Made by a program: the position numbers and the translations under genes. The notes beneath the pieces are model-generated. The model saw nothing but the letters and a program-made list of their open reading frames with translations, searched no databases and was not told where the DNA came from. DNA of 64,000 bases from positions 59,406-123,405 of the forward strand of contig CABZVB010000005.1 of assembly GCA_902529115.1 (NCBI GenBank). Direction: 5' to 3'. Source of the DNA: an uncultured Balneola sp. (GTDB lineage: Bacteria > Bacteroidota > Rhodothermia > Balneolales > Balneolaceae). Below, piece by piece: positions 56,136 through 64,000 of the stretch. Every line of letters begins with the position of its first letter. Position 1 is the stretch's first letter.

Positions 56136-58229
56136 ATGAATAATAAGATAGGTTCAAGTCTAGTATCCATTATCGTCGCTGTGCTATTGATGCCGATTGC
56201 TTTGCAGGCTCAGCAAACAAAATGGATGGAAGTTGGAGCTCTGCAAAACTTCTACGTTGATCTTGGAAATGAAATTGAAATTGCTCGAAACTTAGGCCAA
56301 CAGGATGGGTTTCGTTACCCAGCTATATACCCACGTCTAGATATGCAAGCGGCCAAAGGTTTTTGGATGGGAGCAAAAAATGTAATTGATGATGCAGGTA
56401 ATCAGTATCCAGTTAGAGTAATTCATGTAGGACCTAGAGTTTCTGGGCAGGGTTATTTTTTCCCAACCGAATTTAAAACAACTGCTAAGTTTCCATCACC
56501 AGAAGCTAATGTGGAAGGGGCCTTAAGTTTTTTGGAAGATCCTGGTGTAGATGAAGTTGACCCTAGCATTGATCCTGATAAAATCATCAATAATGTAGTA
56601 AACACTGTGTTGGGTATAACAATGCAGCGAAAAATCATTGCTTTTGCAAATGAGTATCATCAAAATTATCACATTTTTGAATATACCTTCACCAATACAG
56701 GGAATACTGACGCAGATCCAGACATAGAGTTACCTGACAATACCGTAGAAGATTTTATGATATATAATCAACGAAGATGGGCTGTTAACGGACATACACG
56801 CTTTACTATTGGTAATCCAACAGGTTGGGGGATTAATACTATGAATGACCGTGTTGGAGATGGTGTTGGACCAAATTATGGATTCGATGACATTACTGCT
56901 AATTATTCTTGGCATGGATATTTCCCTCAGTTTACGTTGTACGATAATGTAGCAGGTCCAATTTGGCAACCAAGTGCGTCGGCTATTTCTAGAGGAGACC
57001 TCGCAGCTTCGGATACTACAGGACGCTTAGCAGCATGGCAATTTGTAGGAACAGTAAGAATTCATGCTGATACCTCTCCAGATAATGAGGCTGATGACCC
57101 AAATCAACCAGTTACGATGAATCATATTGGGTCAGATGATCCCCTAACATCAGGTAATGATCCATTTAACTTAGCTAAAATGATACAAGAGTACGATTTA
57201 ATGTCTCAAGGCCGTATTCCCAGACATGCCTACATAGTGGAGCCTACTGGACAGGCAGGTTTTGAGGAGCCCTCAGGAGATCCAAGCTTAGGTACATCTG
57301 GTGGTTGGTCCTCTGGCATGGGTTTTGGGCCATGGACCCTGGCACCTGGTGACGACATAAAAATAGTAGTTGCAGAAGCTGTAGGTGGTATAGGATATGA
57401 AAAAGGTATAGAAGTTGGACAAGCCTATAAGAATGGAGATATAGATGCTAAGGAGAAAAATCAAGAGTTCTTTAAAGGTAGAGATGTGCTTTTCGAAACT
57501 TTTCGCCGTGCCAAAGCTGCATACCAAAATGGATTAGAAATTCCTGCCCCCCCCCGGTCGCCAAGTGTATTTAATGTTAATGGGGGTGGTGATGGTATTT
57601 ATATGGATTGGTTATATGATGGAGATGTGGCTAAAATTGATGGGTTTGAGATTTATCGTGCAGGGCAGAGAAGAGACAGCACCTACAGATTGGTAGGAAC
57701 TGTTGGGCCCGATGCTCGTGAATATGTTGATGATGATTTAAATCCAGCGGGTGGCCCTATTCGAGGTTTAGATTATTATTATTACATACAAGCTGTTGGT
57801 AAAGCTGGTGATAATGATGGTTCAGCAATGACTCCAGTAGGTGCACTGCGAAGTAATAGGTATTATACACAGACATATGATCCAGCCAGGCTAAAACGTC
57901 CACAAGGTGAATCGGAAGAGTCTATTCGTGTTGTACCTAACCCTTACATTCGAAATGCTTCGGACGCCCTTAGCTTTGAGCAGTCTGGTCAAGATCGCAT
58001 CGCTTTTTTTGACATACCAGGCAAATGTACTATAACCATTTACACAGAATTAGGGGAAAAGGTCAAGACCATAATACATAGTGATGGATCAGGTGATGAT
58101 TATTGGGATTTATTCACAGACGAACGCCAAAAGATTACGAGTGGGGTATATATCGCCGTGATCGAAAATACAGGTAACGATGAACGAACTGGTGAAAAAA
58201 CTATTAAAAAATTTGTTGTAATCCTCTAA
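56136..58229 (+). CDS. Large secreted protein with FN3-like domain and FlgD-like C-terminus, unknown function
   Basis: A 697-residue protein with a signal peptide (IIVAVLLMPIALQAQ, cleavage near residue 26). I do not recognise the N-terminal ~440 residues. About residues 470-590 look like a fibronectin type III domain (SPSVFNVNGG, DGFEIYRAGQRRDSTYRLVG, LDYYYYIQAVGKAGD). The last ~100 (RVVPNPYIRNA onward, TSGVYIAVIENTG, KFVVIL) resemble the FlgD-like/T9SS-type C-terminal fold, so export through T9SS and surface display are possible. A nine-C run (57547-57555) lies in the coding sequence. Probably the partner of the upstream receptor. Confidence 0.72.
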   Translation: MNNKIGSSLVSIIVAVLLMPIALQAQQTKWMEVGALQNFYVDLGNEIEIARNLGQQDGFRYPAIYPRLDMQAAKGFWMGAKNVIDDAGNQYPVRVIHVGPRVSGQGYFFPTEFKTTAKFPSPEANVEGALSFLEDPGVDEVDPSIDPDKIINNVVNTVLGITMQRKIIAFANEYHQNYHIFEYTFTNTGNTDADPDIELPDNTVEDFMIYNQRRWAVNGHTRFTIGNPTGWGINTMNDRVGDGVGPNYGFDDITANYSWHGYFPQFTLYDNVAGPIWQPSASAISRGDLAASDTTGRLAAWQFVGTVRIHADTSPDNEADDPNQPVTMNHIGSDDPLTSGNDPFNLAKMIQEYDLMSQGRIPRHAYIVEPTGQAGFEEPSGDPSLGTSGGWSSGMGFGPWTLAPGDDIKIVVAEAVGGIGYEKGIEVGQAYKNGDIDAKEKNQEFFKGRDVLFETFRRAKAAYQNGLEIPAPPRSPSVFNVNGGGDGIYMDWLYDGDVAKIDGFEIYRAGQRRDSTYRLVGTVGPDAREYVDDDLNPAGGPIRGLDYYYYIQAVGKAGDNDGSAMTPVGALRSNRYYTQTYDPARLKRPQGESEESIRVVPNPYIRNASDALSFEQSGQDRIAFFDIPGKCTITIYTELGEKVKTIIHSDGSGDDYWDLFTDERQKITSGVYIAVIENTGNDERTGEKTIKKFVVIL
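57547..57555 (+). repeat. Nine-base poly-C tract inside a coding sequence
   Basis: C9 encodes the Ala-Pro-Pro part of IPAPPRSP. In this AT-rich sequence such a tract is conspicuous and prone to slippage; gain or loss of one C would truncate the secreted protein before its FN3 and C-terminal domains. Confidence 0.9.
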
Positions 58230-58236
58230 GCGCATT

Positions 58237-58257
58237 ATGAATATGAATATGAATATG
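58237..58257 (+). repeat. Tandem ATGAAT repeat at a translation start
   Basis: Three ATGAAT units followed by ATG ATG place five in-frame ATG codons at 58237, 58243, 58249, 58255 and 58258. The repeat unit is six bases, so copy number changes would keep the frame. Confidence 0.85.
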
Positions 58258-59280
58258 ATGTTATCACGATATCTTACGCAAATAAGTAGTTTAACTCTTT
58301 TGATAGTACTTTTTTGCGCTAATGGAGCAGATGCACAGCAACGTAAAAGAGCGCAGACTACTATGAAATTTCTTTCTACTTCAAACTACGCTAATGCCTC
58401 GGCAATGGCTAATGCAGTTACAGCTATGGAGGGCGGTGCATGGCATCAATTTTATAATCCATCTGCAATGGCTTGGAGTCCTCAAAAAGTAGATCTTACA
58501 GGATCGGTTAACGAGTGGATAGCAGGAATCAATTATTCTTCTTTAGCGGCTACTATCCAACCACTGGAAGGGCGTTTCGGTATTATAGGATTTAATATGG
58601 TTAATGTGGATTATGGCGAATTACAGAGGACGATTCGAGCCGATAACGAGCGAGGATATATAGATGTAGGCACATTTAGTCCAACCGCATTCTCTGCTGG
58701 TCTGTCCTATGCTAAAAGTTTATCAAATCAATTTGCAGTTGGTGCGAATGTTAAATTCGTAACCCAAGATCTAGGTGCAGGTATAGTCGGGATTGATAAT
58801 GAAAACGGATTGATTGAACAGAGCTTTTCTGCTTCTACCACAATAGTAGATTTTGGTGTTTTTTACCGTACTGGATTTGAATCGTTAAATTTTGCTATGT
58901 CAGTTACAAACTTCTCTCGCGATGTTAGCTATGATTCTCGGGATCATGAATTGCCTCTCACTTTTAAAATGGGTCTATCAATGGACATAATTGATCTTAC
59001 AGATTTGAGCCAAGAGCGTCACGCTCTTATAGTAAATGTTGACGCAAACAGACCTCGCGATTATAATGAGCAAATACAAGTTGGTGCGGAGTATGGATTT
59101 AATGATTTATTTTTCTTACGCGGCGGATATGTTTTTCCTAGCGATGAAGAAGGATACTCTGTTGGCTTTGGAGTGAAAGGATCCCTCAGAAATAATCAAA
59201 TGCTTTTGGTGGATTACTCTTACTCAGATTTTGGGATATTTAGTAATGTTAATCGTTTGACATTTAGAATTGCTATATAA
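58237..59280 (+). CDS. PorV/PorQ family outer-membrane protein
   Basis: A 347-residue protein. After the MNMNMNMM start and a signal peptide ending near ANGADA come AQQRKRAQTTMKFLSTSNYA and AMEGGAWHQFYNPSAMAW, the N-terminal pattern of the PorV/PorQ (UPF0164-related) family. LSYAKSLSNQFAVGANVKFV near 145 and the closing strand FSNVNRLTFRIAI support a FadL-like barrel. In T9SS, PorV shuttles sorting-domain cargo to the attachment complex. Its place between a receptor and sorting-tail proteins suggests a dedicated, locus-specific PorV-like component. It begins seven bases after the previous stop. Confidence 0.82.
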   Translation: MNMNMNMMLSRYLTQISSLTLLIVLFCANGADAQQRKRAQTTMKFLSTSNYANASAMANAVTAMEGGAWHQFYNPSAMAWSPQKVDLTGSVNEWIAGINYSSLAATIQPLEGRFGIIGFNMVNVDYGELQRTIRADNERGYIDVGTFSPTAFSAGLSYAKSLSNQFAVGANVKFVTQDLGAGIVGIDNENGLIEQSFSASTTIVDFGVFYRTGFESLNFAMSVTNFSRDVSYDSRDHELPLTFKMGLSMDIIDLTDLSQERHALIVNVDANRPRDYNEQIQVGAEYGFNDLFFLRGGYVFPSDEEGYSVGFGVKGSLRNNQMLLVDYSYSDFGIFSNVNRLTFRIAI

Positions 59281-59324
59281 CCTTATTTGTGAATGAAAGT
59301 AAAAGATATTTAATACAAAAAGCT

Positions 59325-60596
59325 ATGATGCGACCAATATACATTCTAACTTACTTATTAGTGCTAGGTCTATTCTCTGCCTGCGATGAACAGGCTACCT
59401 CTCTTTGGGATCCTGATGAGCAAGCAATTGGATCCGCGCCCACCTTAACAAATATCACCCCAGAAGGTGGATATCTATCAGGAGTGGACGCTATCACAGT
59501 AAATGGAACTGGGTTTTCAACAAATCTTTCTGATAATAAAATTTATTTTTCAAATTCAAGTGAGAAAGGTGTTGCAGGGTTAATTCTTTCTGCAAGTTCC
59601 ACACAGCTTGAAGTGAGACCACCAAATATTGTTGGTGATACTATATTAGTGAAAGCATTAGTATCAGGATCAGAAACTTTTTCCAACATTTTGACCTATA
59701 AATTATCTCCTCCAATTGCAGAGGTATATCCGGGCCTAGTTCCTGGATCTCAAACCCCTGTATCACTAGGGTTAGATAACAATGGAGATCTTTATGTGGC
59801 CGTTACAGAATCAGGTACACCTTTAGGAATAAATAAAATTGATATAAGTGCTACAGGTGAAGAGGTTAGTAATTTTATATTAGCCAATAACAGATTTAAA
59901 TTTGATGCTATTGATTTTAGTAGTGAAAATAAAATGTATATATGTGTGGGAATTAGAGCTGTATTTTTAGGAACTGAGGGTGCAAAAGAGGGCGCCCACT
60001 TTATCATGCCGAATCCATTTACTTTCTTGAATTTTGATATGGATGATAGTGGATTTATGTGGCTTGTTGGAAACAACACACACTTAGTGCGTCACATACC
60101 TCAGTCTAGCCGAGTGAATATTAGTAATATTAATTCTCTTCCTGACAATACCATGATATTCTCCTTTGAAAAAGATCTAACTGGTGTTAGCTATTTCAAC
60201 TCGGCTCTTTATTTATTGGGCAAAGACGAAAATGGGCCAAAAATATGGAAGGCTAGCCTCAATGATGACTCTGAAGTTATCACTGTAGATGAATTTGCTG
60301 ATATAGGCTCTGCTTTAGGTGATATAGATCCAAATGATACGTTTTCTGATATTGCAATTGCAGAGGATGGTATGTTATATGTTGCTACTAATAGAGCCGA
60401 GAGTATTTTAGAAATTTCAGCTGATGGGTCAACTATTGGAGCATTATATCCAGGAGTACTTTATCCAAGCGTTACCTCACTAGATTGGGATGCGGGTGAA
60501 TTTTTATATGCCAATACAATTGAAACAAATGTAGAAGGAAGTGTAAACTCTGTAATAAAGATTAATATGCAAAAGAAGAGTGCGCCTGATTTTTAA
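59325..60596 (+). CDS. IPT/TIG-domain lipoprotein with beta-propeller-like region
   Basis: I start at ATG 59325 (423 residues), which gives a clean lipoprotein signal (IYILTYLLVLGLFSAC, Cys near residue 20); a GTG at 59289 is open but less likely. Residues ~40-125 are an IPT/TIG immunoglobulin-like domain (PTLTNITPEGGYLSGVDAIT onward). The remainder has repeated blades with ITNxxxLYVA-like strands (LGLDNNGDLYVAVTESGTPL, FDMDDSGFMWLVGNN, IAIAEDGMLYVATNRAESIL), suggesting an NHL/SMP-30-like propeller. Such surface lipoproteins with Ig domain plus propeller could bind glycan or protein, in the place SusE/F proteins hold in other loci. Confidence 0.76.
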   Translation: MMRPIYILTYLLVLGLFSACDEQATSLWDPDEQAIGSAPTLTNITPEGGYLSGVDAITVNGTGFSTNLSDNKIYFSNSSEKGVAGLILSASSTQLEVRPPNIVGDTILVKALVSGSETFSNILTYKLSPPIAEVYPGLVPGSQTPVSLGLDNNGDLYVAVTESGTPLGINKIDISATGEEVSNFILANNRFKFDAIDFSSENKMYICVGIRAVFLGTEGAKEGAHFIMPNPFTFLNFDMDDSGFMWLVGNNTHLVRHIPQSSRVNISNINSLPDNTMIFSFEKDLTGVSYFNSALYLLGKDENGPKIWKASLNDDSEVITVDEFADIGSALGDIDPNDTFSDIAIAEDGMLYVATNRAESILEISADGSTIGALYPGVLYPSVTSLDWDAGEFLYANTIETNVEGSVNSVIKINMQKKSAPDF

Positions 60597-60685
60597 TTTT
60601 TCTGATCGTCCCAATGATAAGACACTAAAAACGTGATTCTAAACCTAAATAACAATTAATAACATAAAGAATGATAAATAGATAC

Positions 60686-60692
60686 AAAGGAG
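60686..60692 (+). promoter_or_regulatory. Strong Shine-Dalgarno sequence
   Basis: AAAGGAG lies five bases before the ATG at 60698. This decides the start over the upstream in-frame ATG at 60671. Other starts I inspected in this window have no comparable sequence. Confidence 0.75.
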
Positions 60693-60697
60693 AACAT

Positions 60698-62098
60698 ATG
60701 AAAGTAACAAAACTATATACTCTTATAATTTTGATGTTGGTTCCTGTACTTGCTCATGCACAGTGGGTACATGACGAAACGTTTCAGGCTCATCAAGACT
60801 CATTAATGGATGTCCATGGTGTTGCTGTTGATGGGGAAGGAAAAATATGGATACAGCCTTACTACGGTACAGAAACTATTGTGATGAATCGTGATGTAGG
60901 TGCTGACGGTATTCCGGATACTCTCAGTACTAGAGTAATTTACATATACAATCCTGATGGAACGCAAGCCTCATATTCACCACTTAAAGTAATCACATAT
61001 GCTGATGGTTCTGCTGATACGCTTGGGCGTGTCTGGTATCCTGACGAAACTGATGCTACAGATGGTGGGAAATATGAAGGTTATTCTGGCCGTGGTATAA
61101 CGGCCGATTCAAATGGTGATATTATCATATCAGCATACAATCGTTTGTATAAAGTTGATCATACAGACGGTTCTGGAATAGCAAAAGTAGATCCAAGTGC
61201 AGGTTGTTCTTTAACCGAGGCTACCACAGATAGTGCTAATAATGTATACGTTGGTTGTGTAGTTGCTTCTGCAGGACCACTCGTAAAATTTGGGCCTGAT
61301 TTAACTGGCGAAGAAACATTAGTTACTATACCGGGTAGTTATTCAAGAGATATGCAAGTATCAGCTGATGGAAATACAATATGGTGGGCTGGTTATACAA
61401 ATGGTGCAATTCATAGATTTTCTAGAGCTGACGAATTTTCTTCATTTGGAGATGCTGATACCGTTTTAGTCGGTTTGAAATCAGAATCATTTGATATTCA
61501 TCCTGTTACTGGACATATGTGGGTAGGATCTGGATCTATGTATGATGTACCTGGAGCGCCTTGGTTACCACAAAGGTGGTATTCTTTTGATATTTCAACT
61601 ATAGGAACAGATAATGAAACACCTCTTGACAGTATTCATTGGGAATTAACAGAGGGTGACGGACCCTTTGATGATGCCCGTCCAAGAGGAATGGATTTTT
61701 CTGCTGATGGAATGACCGCCTATGTAGTCTCGTTTGCTACAAGTGGATGGGGTTCTTTACCAACTGGTAAATCAGGTGCACAAAAGTTTAACTCTGCTGA
61801 TGGCAATTCTAATGAATTAATTAATAATCTGCCTAAAGGTTTTACTCTTGACCAGAACTATCCGAATCCATTCAATCCGACTACAAATATTAACTATAGC
61901 CTTCAAAACGCTAGTCATGTTACCTTAAAGGTATTCGATATGACAGGTCGTGAAATTACTACCTTAGTCAACGGAAGAATGAATGCAGGTGCACATACCG
62001 TTACGTTTAATGCCAGCAACCTATCATCCGGTGTATATATTTATGCATTGGAAGCTAATGGGGTACGTTTAACCAACCGTATGACACTTATCAAGTAA
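60698..62098 (+). CDS. Secreted beta-propeller-like protein with T9SS sorting domain
   Basis: A 466-residue protein from the ATG at 60698, chosen by its AAAGGAG site. The signal peptide is VTKLYTLIILMLVPVLAHA (cleavage before QWV). The body has repeated propeller-like strands (GVAVDGEGKIWIQPYYG, GITADSNGDIIISAYNRLY, MQVSADGNTIWWAGYTNGAI, FDIHPVTGHMWVGSG), as in SMP-30/NHL proteins. The last ~80 residues are a type A T9SS sorting domain (LDQNYPNPFNPTTNINYSL, VFDMTGREITTLV, SGVYIYALEANG). It should be exported and surface-bound or released. It may be the most strongly translated gene of the operon, and a strong terminator follows. Confidence 0.85.
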   Translation: MKVTKLYTLIILMLVPVLAHAQWVHDETFQAHQDSLMDVHGVAVDGEGKIWIQPYYGTETIVMNRDVGADGIPDTLSTRVIYIYNPDGTQASYSPLKVITYADGSADTLGRVWYPDETDATDGGKYEGYSGRGITADSNGDIIISAYNRLYKVDHTDGSGIAKVDPSAGCSLTEATTDSANNVYVGCVVASAGPLVKFGPDLTGEETLVTIPGSYSRDMQVSADGNTIWWAGYTNGAIHRFSRADEFSSFGDADTVLVGLKSESFDIHPVTGHMWVGSGSMYDVPGAPWLPQRWYSFDISTIGTDNETPLDSIHWELTEGDGPFDDARPRGMDFSADGMTAYVVSFATSGWGSLPTGKSGAQKFNSADGNSNELINNLPKGFTLDQNYPNPFNPTTNINYSLQNASHVTLKVFDMTGREITTLVNGRMNAGAHTVTFNASNLSSGVYIYALEANGVRLTNRMTLIK

Positions 62099-62118
62099 TC
62101 ATTTTTTGATTATCAAGA

Positions 62119-62152
62119 AAGCAGCCCTTTTTGTAGGGGCTGCTTTTTTTTT
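62119..62152 (+). terminator. Strong rho-independent terminator
   Basis: AAGCAGCCC at 62119-62127 pairs with GGGCTGCTT at 62137-62145, with a short T-rich loop, followed by a run of nine or more T. It lies 21 bases after the preceding stop and separates that operon from the GHL10 gene. Confidence 0.9.
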
Positions 62153-62180
62153 CTTTCCATTTACTTAATGTTTTAAGCTT

Positions 62181-64000
62181 ATGTATAATTCAATACACAG
62201 TTTACTCATGAGAGTAATTATTCTTAGCTTATTTGCCTTATTTATCCTAAAAAACAGCTTATTAAAAGCACAAAACTATCAAGTACCTAAAAATGAATTT
62301 CGAGCAACATGGGTGGCTACTGTAATTAATCTAGATTGGCCTCAAACTGGTGGATTAGCCCCACGTTTTCAAAAAGCAGACCTTAAGAATAAATTAGATA
62401 AGTTAAAAGAGGTAGGTATTAATGCTGTTTATTTTCAGATACGAACAGAAGGTGATGCATTATATGATTCTCCTATAGAACCATGGTCAAAGTATCTGAC
62501 TGGTGAAGAAGGAGTACCTCCAGAGCCATACTGGGATCCTTTAATGTTTGCAGTAAAAGAAGCTCATAAACGAGGGATGGAATTACATGCTTGGTTAAAT
62601 CCTTATAGGGCGATGAGAAGCATACCCTCTGATTTTTCACAGAAAATCGTTTTGAATCAAGAAATTGATCCTAGTCTTGAAATTGTATTGAACCGAGATT
62701 TTGATCAAGATAGTAAAATGAAGGTATCTAGAACCTCTGAAAGAGCTGCAAACCACGTTTCAAACACTCATCCCGAGTGGCTGTTAGTTATGAACGATAA
62801 AATTGCCATTTTTGATCCTGGGTTACAAGAAGCCATAGAATATAACAGAGATATAGTAATGGATGTGGTTAATCGCTACGATGTGGATGGAATACACTTT
62901 GATGACTATTTTTATCCCTATCCACCAAACCATATGGGTAGTTCATCTGCGAACGACAAATTGGATGATGATACATTTGCTAAATATCCTCGTGGACATA
63001 CTAATAAAGATGATTGGAGGAGAGCAAATGTGGACCTTTTAGTTGAAATGATCCATGATAGTATTCAAGTGGTGAAACCATGGGTTAAATTTGGAATTAG
63101 TCCATTTGGAATATGGAAAAGTGGGGTTCCTAGTGGAATCTCCGGTATGAATGCCTATGACACAATCTATGGTGATGGGCTAGCATGGTTGGAACAGCGC
63201 ACAATCGATTATATAACTCCACAATTGTACTGGGGGATAGAACGATGGTATTCAGTTGGTCAGGATTATCGTGCACTAGCAGATTGGTGGGCAGATAAAG
63301 CGTATGAAAACGAAAGGCATATGTACCCTGGACATGGTCTTTACCGTACGAGTTCGCGTACATTTACAGGTACTTTGTTCAACCAAAATGAAATGCCCCG
63401 ACAAATAAAGCATAATAGATCTAATCCACTTATTCAAGGGAGTGTATTCTTTCGAGCAAAAAATATAACTAGTTATTCTTCAAAAGGTTTTGCTGATACG
63501 CTTAAAACAAATTACTATCGATATGCCGCTTTAACACCAATCATGAGTTGGAAAGATAGTATACCTCATGGGACACCTCAGAATCTCCAAGTTCAGCGAG
63601 ATGAAGAAAAAGAGTATGTATTTCACCTAAGGTGGGATTCTGTTGAAGTGGATTTTGATGCAAAAACTTCGACTATGGGCTATGTAGATTCATTAGTTAA
63701 GTATGCTGTTTATCGGGTCGATGCCGCCCAACAGCCCGATCCAAGCTCGGCAATGAACGAATATTATAATCTTGTTGGTGTAGCTGGTACTCCTGAATTC
63801 ACTGATATAGCACCCCCTTCAGAACATAAATACTGGTACTTTATTACCTCAGCTACACGAAATTCCATAGAAAGTTTACCAACAAATGTGTTAGAAGCTG
63901 GAGTGGTAGTTTCAAACGAAGATCCATCGTCTGGTGTGGTTGGATTTAATTTATTACCCAACTATCCTAATCCGTTTAATCCAAATACCGTTATTCCGTT
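62181..64000 (+). CDS. GHL10-type (glycosyl hydrolase-like 10) secreted protein, 3' truncated
   Basis: The frame is open from ATG 62181 to the window end (606 codons, no stop); an ATG at 62208 is an alternative start. A signal peptide (VIILSLFALFILKNSLLKAQ) precedes the catalytic barrel: RATWVATVINLDWP, NAVYFQIRTEGDALYDSPIE, KRGMELHAWLNPYRA, RYDVDGIHFDDYFYPYP, KFGISPFGIWKSG and YITPQLYWGIERW are all typical of PF02638 GHL10 proteins. About residues 460-570 look FN3-like. The visible end, LLPNYPNPFNPNTVIP, is the beginning of a T9SS sorting domain. Family members are linked to cell-wall or glycan hydrolysis. Confidence 0.88.
   Translation, partial: MYNSIHSLLMRVIILSLFALFILKNSLLKAQNYQVPKNEFRATWVATVINLDWPQTGGLAPRFQKADLKNKLDKLKEVGINAVYFQIRTEGDALYDSPIEPWSKYLTGEEGVPPEPYWDPLMFAVKEAHKRGMELHAWLNPYRAMRSIPSDFSQKIVLNQEIDPSLEIVLNRDFDQDSKMKVSRTSERAANHVSNTHPEWLLVMNDKIAIFDPGLQEAIEYNRDIVMDVVNRYDVDGIHFDDYFYPYPPNHMGSSSANDKLDDDTFAKYPRGHTNKDDWRRANVDLLVEMIHDSIQVVKPWVKFGISPFGIWKSGVPSGISGMNAYDTIYGDGLAWLEQRTIDYITPQLYWGIERWYSVGQDYRALADWWADKAYENERHMYPGHGLYRTSSRTFTGTLFNQNEMPRQIKHNRSNPLIQGSVFFRAKNITSYSSKGFADTLKTNYYRYAALTPIMSWKDSIPHGTPQNLQVQRDEEKEYVFHLRWDSVEVDFDAKTSTMGYVDSLVKYAVYRVDAAQQPDPSSAMNEYYNLVGVAGTPEFTDIAPPSEHKYWYFITSATRNSIESLPTNVLEAGVVVSNEDPSSGVVGFNLLPNYPNPFNPNTVIP

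Noticed and set aside
1..64000. CRISPR arrays, insertion sequences, phage genes, tRNA or rRNA genes
   Set aside because: Reading through the window I saw no regularly spaced repeats, transposase or phage proteins, and no cloverleaf other than the tRNA-like part of tmRNA.

Overview
The window looks like a low-GC marine member of the Bacteroidota/Balneolota-Rhodothermota group. The supporting signs are: almost no Shine-Dalgarno sequences before the start codons I inspected; TonB-dependent receptors with a CarboxypepD_reg-like N-terminus; DUF4249, DUF4159 and DUF5683 proteins; a PorV/PorQ-family protein; and C-terminal type IX secretion (T9SS) sorting domains carrying the NYPNPFNP motif common in Balneolaceae, Ignavibacteria and relatives. 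This assignment is an inference from gene content. No rRNA gene is present to test it.

Layout. 1-6.4 kb: the end of uvrC, an ECF sigma factor overlapped by a one-TM probable anti-sigma protein, parA-parB-DUF5683, a LOG-family protein and a TPR protein ending in a clear terminator. 6.5-15.3 kb: housekeeping genes (transketolase, polA, hisI, folE-cysS-yidD, a Dabb protein, an Smr protein). 15.3-20.4 kb: a GH16 laminarinase-like lipoprotein, a BI-1 family membrane protein, a decayed MerC-like pseudogene absent from a plain ORF scan, a D-amino-acid oxidase-like enzyme divergent from a plant-type ferredoxin-NADP reductase, and a DUF502 protein. 20.5-32.5 kb: alaS, pyruvate dehydrogenase pdhA-pdhB-pdhC running straight into a dTDP-rhamnose gene set, then an EVE protein, a double-length dCTP deaminase and rsmE. 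32.5-47.8 kb: a lone lycopene cyclase, threonine aldolase, an ArgD-type aminotransferase, a HisN-type phosphatase, a NatAB-like ABC exporter, glgA-glgC, sucD, a beta-barrel/S41-protease pair and dnaG. 47.9-51.9 kb: a minus-strand TonB receptor-DUF4249-DUF4159 cassette. 52.05 kb: tmRNA.

The most interesting part is 52.4-64 kb. A 465-bp leader carries a perfect 18-bp palindrome matching the LacI-family operator consensus, with two degenerate copies. It is followed by a co-directional set: a SusD-less TonB receptor, a large secreted FN3 protein of unknown function containing a C9 tract, a PorV/PorQ-family outer-membrane protein, an IPT/TIG lipoprotein, and a beta-propeller-like secreted protein with a T9SS tail, closed by a strong terminator. 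A second secreted protein, a GHL10-type glycoside hydrolase also carrying a T9SS tail, starts just beyond and runs off the window. I read this as a candidate uncharacterised extracellular substrate-capture system. The substrate cannot be named from sequence alone.
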